15,875 bases of DNA from an uncultured Bacilli bacterium (GTDB lineage: Bacteria > Bacillota_I > Bacilli_A > RF39 > UBA660), in contig CAPZYV010000009.1 in the NCBI GenBank assembly GCA_948750805.1, positions 1-15,875 of the forward strand, in the 5' to 3' direction. Shown here one piece after another: positions 14,141 to 15,875 of the stretch. Under the pieces are notes generated by a model. That model saw nothing but the letters and a program-made list of their open reading frames with translations, did no database searches and was not told where the DNA came from. Numbering within the stretch: position 1 is the stretch's first letter; the number at the start of each line of letters is the position of its first letter. The position numbers and the translations under genes were made by a program.

Positions 14141-14560
14141 ATGCGTTATTTAGGATTAGATTTAGGTACTAAAACTCTAGGAGTAGCAATCTCTGATAAA
14201 ACCAATACTTTAGCTAGTGTTTTAACAGTTATTCATTTTAATAGTAATGATTTTGAGACTGCTAGTGAAGAACTATTAAAAGTCATAAATAACTATGAAA
14301 TAGCAAAAATAGTTTTAGGTTTACCTAAAAATATGAATAATACATGTGGTTTTGCAACAGAAAGAAGTTTGAAATTTAAAAGTATTTTAGAAGCCAAAAC
14401 AGATATTCCAATCTATCTTTTGGATGAACGGTTAAGTACAATTGAAGCAGAAAATATTTTGCTTAGTGCAGATATGAGCCGAAAAAGGCGAAAAAAAGTA
14501 ATTGATGGGGTTGCGGCACAAATTATTTTAGAAACTTTTATGAAAAAAGAGGGATTATAA
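14141..14560 (+). CDS. ruvX: RuvX/YqgF pre-16S rRNA nuclease (Holliday-junction resolvase fold)
   Basis: RNase H-fold nuclease that trims the 5' end of 16S rRNA precursor; the family was first described as a putative Holliday junction resolvase. At 139 residues it has the family's usual size. Motifs: YLGLDLGTKTLGVA at the N-terminus (catalytic D7), IVLGLPKNMNN (58-67), LLDERLST (93-100) with an acidic pair, and IDGVAAQIIL (121-130) with D122. I start it at 14141 rather than the in-frame ATG at 14111 because AAGGAAGG (14123-14130) serves 14141 and the earlier ATG lies upstream of the predicted transcript start. It heads the conserved Firmicute order ruvX-DUF1292-mltG. ireB, usually just upstream, is absent, and the two small membrane genes are there instead. 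The stop overlaps the next ATG by one base. Confidence 0.95.
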   Translation: MRYLGLDLGTKTLGVAISDKTNTLASVLTVIHFNSNDFETASEELLKVINNYEIAKIVLGLPKNMNNTCGFATERSLKFKSILEAKTDIPIYLLDERLSTIEAENILLSADMSRKRRKKVIDGVAAQIILETFMKKEGL

Positions 14561-14835
14561 TGAATAATGAAAAAAAGCACTCTTTCATTGCTACTCTAAA
14601 ATCAGGAAAAACCGTCGAATATGAAATATTATTTACGTTTGATTCTGAAGAAATGAAAAAAAGCTATATTATTTTTACTGATAATAAAGTTGATGAAGCA
14701 GGAAGTATTATGACATATGCGGCTACTTATACCAATGAAAATGATGAATTAAAATTGAGTGATATTAAAACTGAAAAAGAATGGAACTTGGTAGAAAAGA
14801 TTCTTTCTCAAATTGAAGATAAAATGGAAGAATAA
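14560..14835 (+). CDS. DUF1292 family protein (YrzB-like)
   Basis: Small cytosolic acidic protein of unknown role, almost always found between ruvX and mltG in Firmicutes. Diagnostic features are EYEILFTFDSEEMKKSYIIFTD (about 20-41, the conserved VLFTF...KSYIVYTD core), DEAGS, and an acidic WNLVEKILSQIED C-terminal helix; 91 residues is normal. The ATG overlaps the ruvX stop (TAATG), and GAGGG (14549-14553) lies six bases upstream, so translation is probably coupled. Identification rests on both sequence and gene order. Confidence 0.92.
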   Translation: MNNEKKHSFIATLKSGKTVEYEILFTFDSEEMKKSYIIFTDNKVDEAGSIMTYAATYTNENDELKLSDIKTEKEWNLVEKILSQIEDKMEE

Positions 14836-14845
14836 AAGAGGGATT

Positions 14846-15844
14846 ATGAAAAAGAAGAAAATTATTATTGGGTTAATCATTGCCCTTATATTAGTTATAA
14901 CCATTTTAATAAGTTTATATTTTTATGGTTTAACACCAGTTTCAAATAAGGATAAAACTGTAGAATTTACTGTTAAAACTGGTGAAAACAAAATAAAGAT
15001 TGTGGATAAATTATATGATGCTGGTTTAATAAAAAGTAAAGTTTCTTTATATATTTATGTAGGTTTAAACCGAGATTTGAATTTACAAGCAGGGGATTAT
15101 CATTTATCTCCTAATATGAGTGCTAAAGATATTATTAAAAAATTACATGAAGGTAAAATTATTGAAATAGTTAATACTTATAAATTAACGTTTGTGGAAG
15201 GTAAGAGAATTGTCGATTATGCAAAAATAATAGCTAAATCTACTAATACTACAGATGAAGAAGTAATTAATACATTAAATGATAAAACATATTTAAAAGA
15301 ACTTATAAATAAGTATTGGTTTTTAACTGACGATATTTTAGATAGTGGCATATACTATCCATTAGAAGGATATTTGTTCCCTAGTACATATGAACTTTAT
15401 AATGGAAGTGGAATTAAAGATATAGTAGCAAAAATGTTAGATGGAATGAAAGAAAAATTAGAAAGTTTAAAAACAAGTATTGAAGAATCAAAATATAGTG
15501 TTCATGAATTATTAACTTTAGCTAGTATAGTGGAAAGTGAAGGAGCAAATTCTGATGACCGTAAAGGGGTTGCAGGTGTATTTTACAATCGCTTAAATAG
15601 AGGTGAAGCTTTAGGTAGCGATGTAACAGCTTATTATGCTGCTAAAAAAGACTTTTCTAGTGATTTATGGCAGTATGAAATAGATGCATGTAGTCCTTAT
15701 AACACAAGAGGAAAGTGTGCGGTTAAAGGTATACCAGTCGGACCAATTAGTAGTCCAAGTTATGAATCAATAAAGGCGGCTATTAGTCCAAGCGTACTTG
15801 ATTATTTATTCTTTGTAGCGGATAAAAATAAAAAAACTTATTGA
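14846..15844 (+). CDS. mltG: Endolytic murein transglycosylase MltG (YceG family), short C-terminus
   Basis: Membrane-bound lytic transglycosylase that cuts nascent glycan strands and sets their length. The start at 14846 (332 residues) is preferred over the in-frame ATG at 14813, which lies inside the upstream gene. GAGGG (14838-14842) is close to the ATG, only three bases away, but the MKKKKIII anchor is typical. Segments: membrane anchor about 6-27, a LysM-like region about 40-105, and the YceG catalytic domain with LASIVESEG (catalytic Glu E230), FYNRLNRGEALGSD and IPVGPISSPS. Family members normally continue after FVADKNKKTY with a short F-x-x-T-x-x-EH tail; here a TGA (15842-15844) intervenes, the only TGA stop in the window. 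In frame beyond it are IVREH and a TAA (15860-15862). The catalytic domain is complete, so activity is expected. Confidence 0.93.
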   Translation: MKKKKIIIGLIIALILVITILISLYFYGLTPVSNKDKTVEFTVKTGENKIKIVDKLYDAGLIKSKVSLYIYVGLNRDLNLQAGDYHLSPNMSAKDIIKKLHEGKIIEIVNTYKLTFVEGKRIVDYAKIIAKSTNTTDEEVINTLNDKTYLKELINKYWFLTDDILDSGIYYPLEGYLFPSTYELYNGSGIKDIVAKMLDGMKEKLESLKTSIEESKYSVHELLTLASIVESEGANSDDRKGVAGVFYNRLNRGEALGSDVTAYYAAKKDFSSDLWQYEIDACSPYNTRGKCAVKGIPVGPISSPSYESIKAAISPSVLDYLFFVADKNKKTY

Positions 15845-15852
15845 ATTGTTAG

Positions 15853-15875
15853 GGAACATTAATGTTTTAATTTTT
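15853..15875 (+). terminator. Possible terminator after mltG, at the window edge
   Basis: A perfect 12-base palindrome (AACATTAATGTT, 15855-15866) extended by two G-U pairs, followed by TTTTAATTTTT to the end of the window. The stem is short and weak. Confidence 0.35.

Noticed and set aside
1..15875. Mycoplasma-type genetic code (TGA as Trp), suggested by the AT-rich sequence and scarcity of TGA stops
   Set aside because: Long conserved genes are intact under the standard code with TGG for Trp and show no in-frame TGA.

Overview
The window comes from a very AT-rich, low-GC Gram-positive bacterium, probably an uncultured, host-associated member of the Bacilli on the RF39/Erysipelotrichia side. 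This placement is an inference from gene families, the ruvX-DUF1292-mltG cluster, strong AAGGAG-type ribosome binding sites and extreme AT codon bias. The cell has a wall (FtsW, MltG). UGA is not read as tryptophan here: the open frames I checked use UGG, and one gene ends in UGA. Every gene lies on the + strand and most intergenic spaces are short. I see no tRNA, rRNA, CRISPR array, insertion sequence or confident riboswitch.

Layout. 1-866: 3' part of ftsW (septal peptidoglycan polymerase). 934-1872: a CysK-like cysteine synthase. 1913-2413: a small membrane-anchored protein with two InlB B-type repeats, followed by a terminator. 2480-4659: an ackA-nrnA operon. The nrnA reading frame has no ATG/GTG/TTG start ahead of its first catalytic motif and appears to begin at an AUU codon (3688). 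It ends at a strong terminator. 4845-7478: pyruvate phosphate dikinase with its own promoter and terminator. 7479-7729 is non-coding except for the terminator and the next promoter.

7730-11398 holds three genes I cannot assign: a 540-residue soluble protein, a 269-residue four-segment membrane protein and a 325-residue soluble protein. A start-less gene remnant at about 9361-9486 lies among them. 11510-12430: a membrane-tethered XRE regulator fused to a DUF2975-like membrane domain. 12558-13013: a Nudix hydrolase. 13095-14050: an RdgB/HAM1-type nucleotide pyrophosphatase followed by two tiny membrane proteins (36 and 74 residues). 14141-15844: the ruvX-DUF1292-mltG operon.

How the genes fit together. 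AckA and PPDK suggest fermentative energy conservation (ATP from acetyl phosphate, and ATP/PPi-linked pyruvate-PEP exchange). NrnA, RdgB and the Nudix protein are nucleotide/RNA-fragment housekeeping enzymes. FtsW and MltG belong to peptidoglycan synthesis. Promoters largely share one form: an extended -10 (TGnTATAAT-like) 11-25 nt upstream of the start codon after allowing for the expected transcription start, so 5' leaders are very short.

I did not find a clear new multi-gene defence, mobile or biosynthetic system. The best leads are the AUU-initiated nrnA, the orphan 540-residue protein with the adjacent remnant, the small membrane proteins behind rdgB, the altered RdgB base-recognition motif, and the early UGA stop in mltG.
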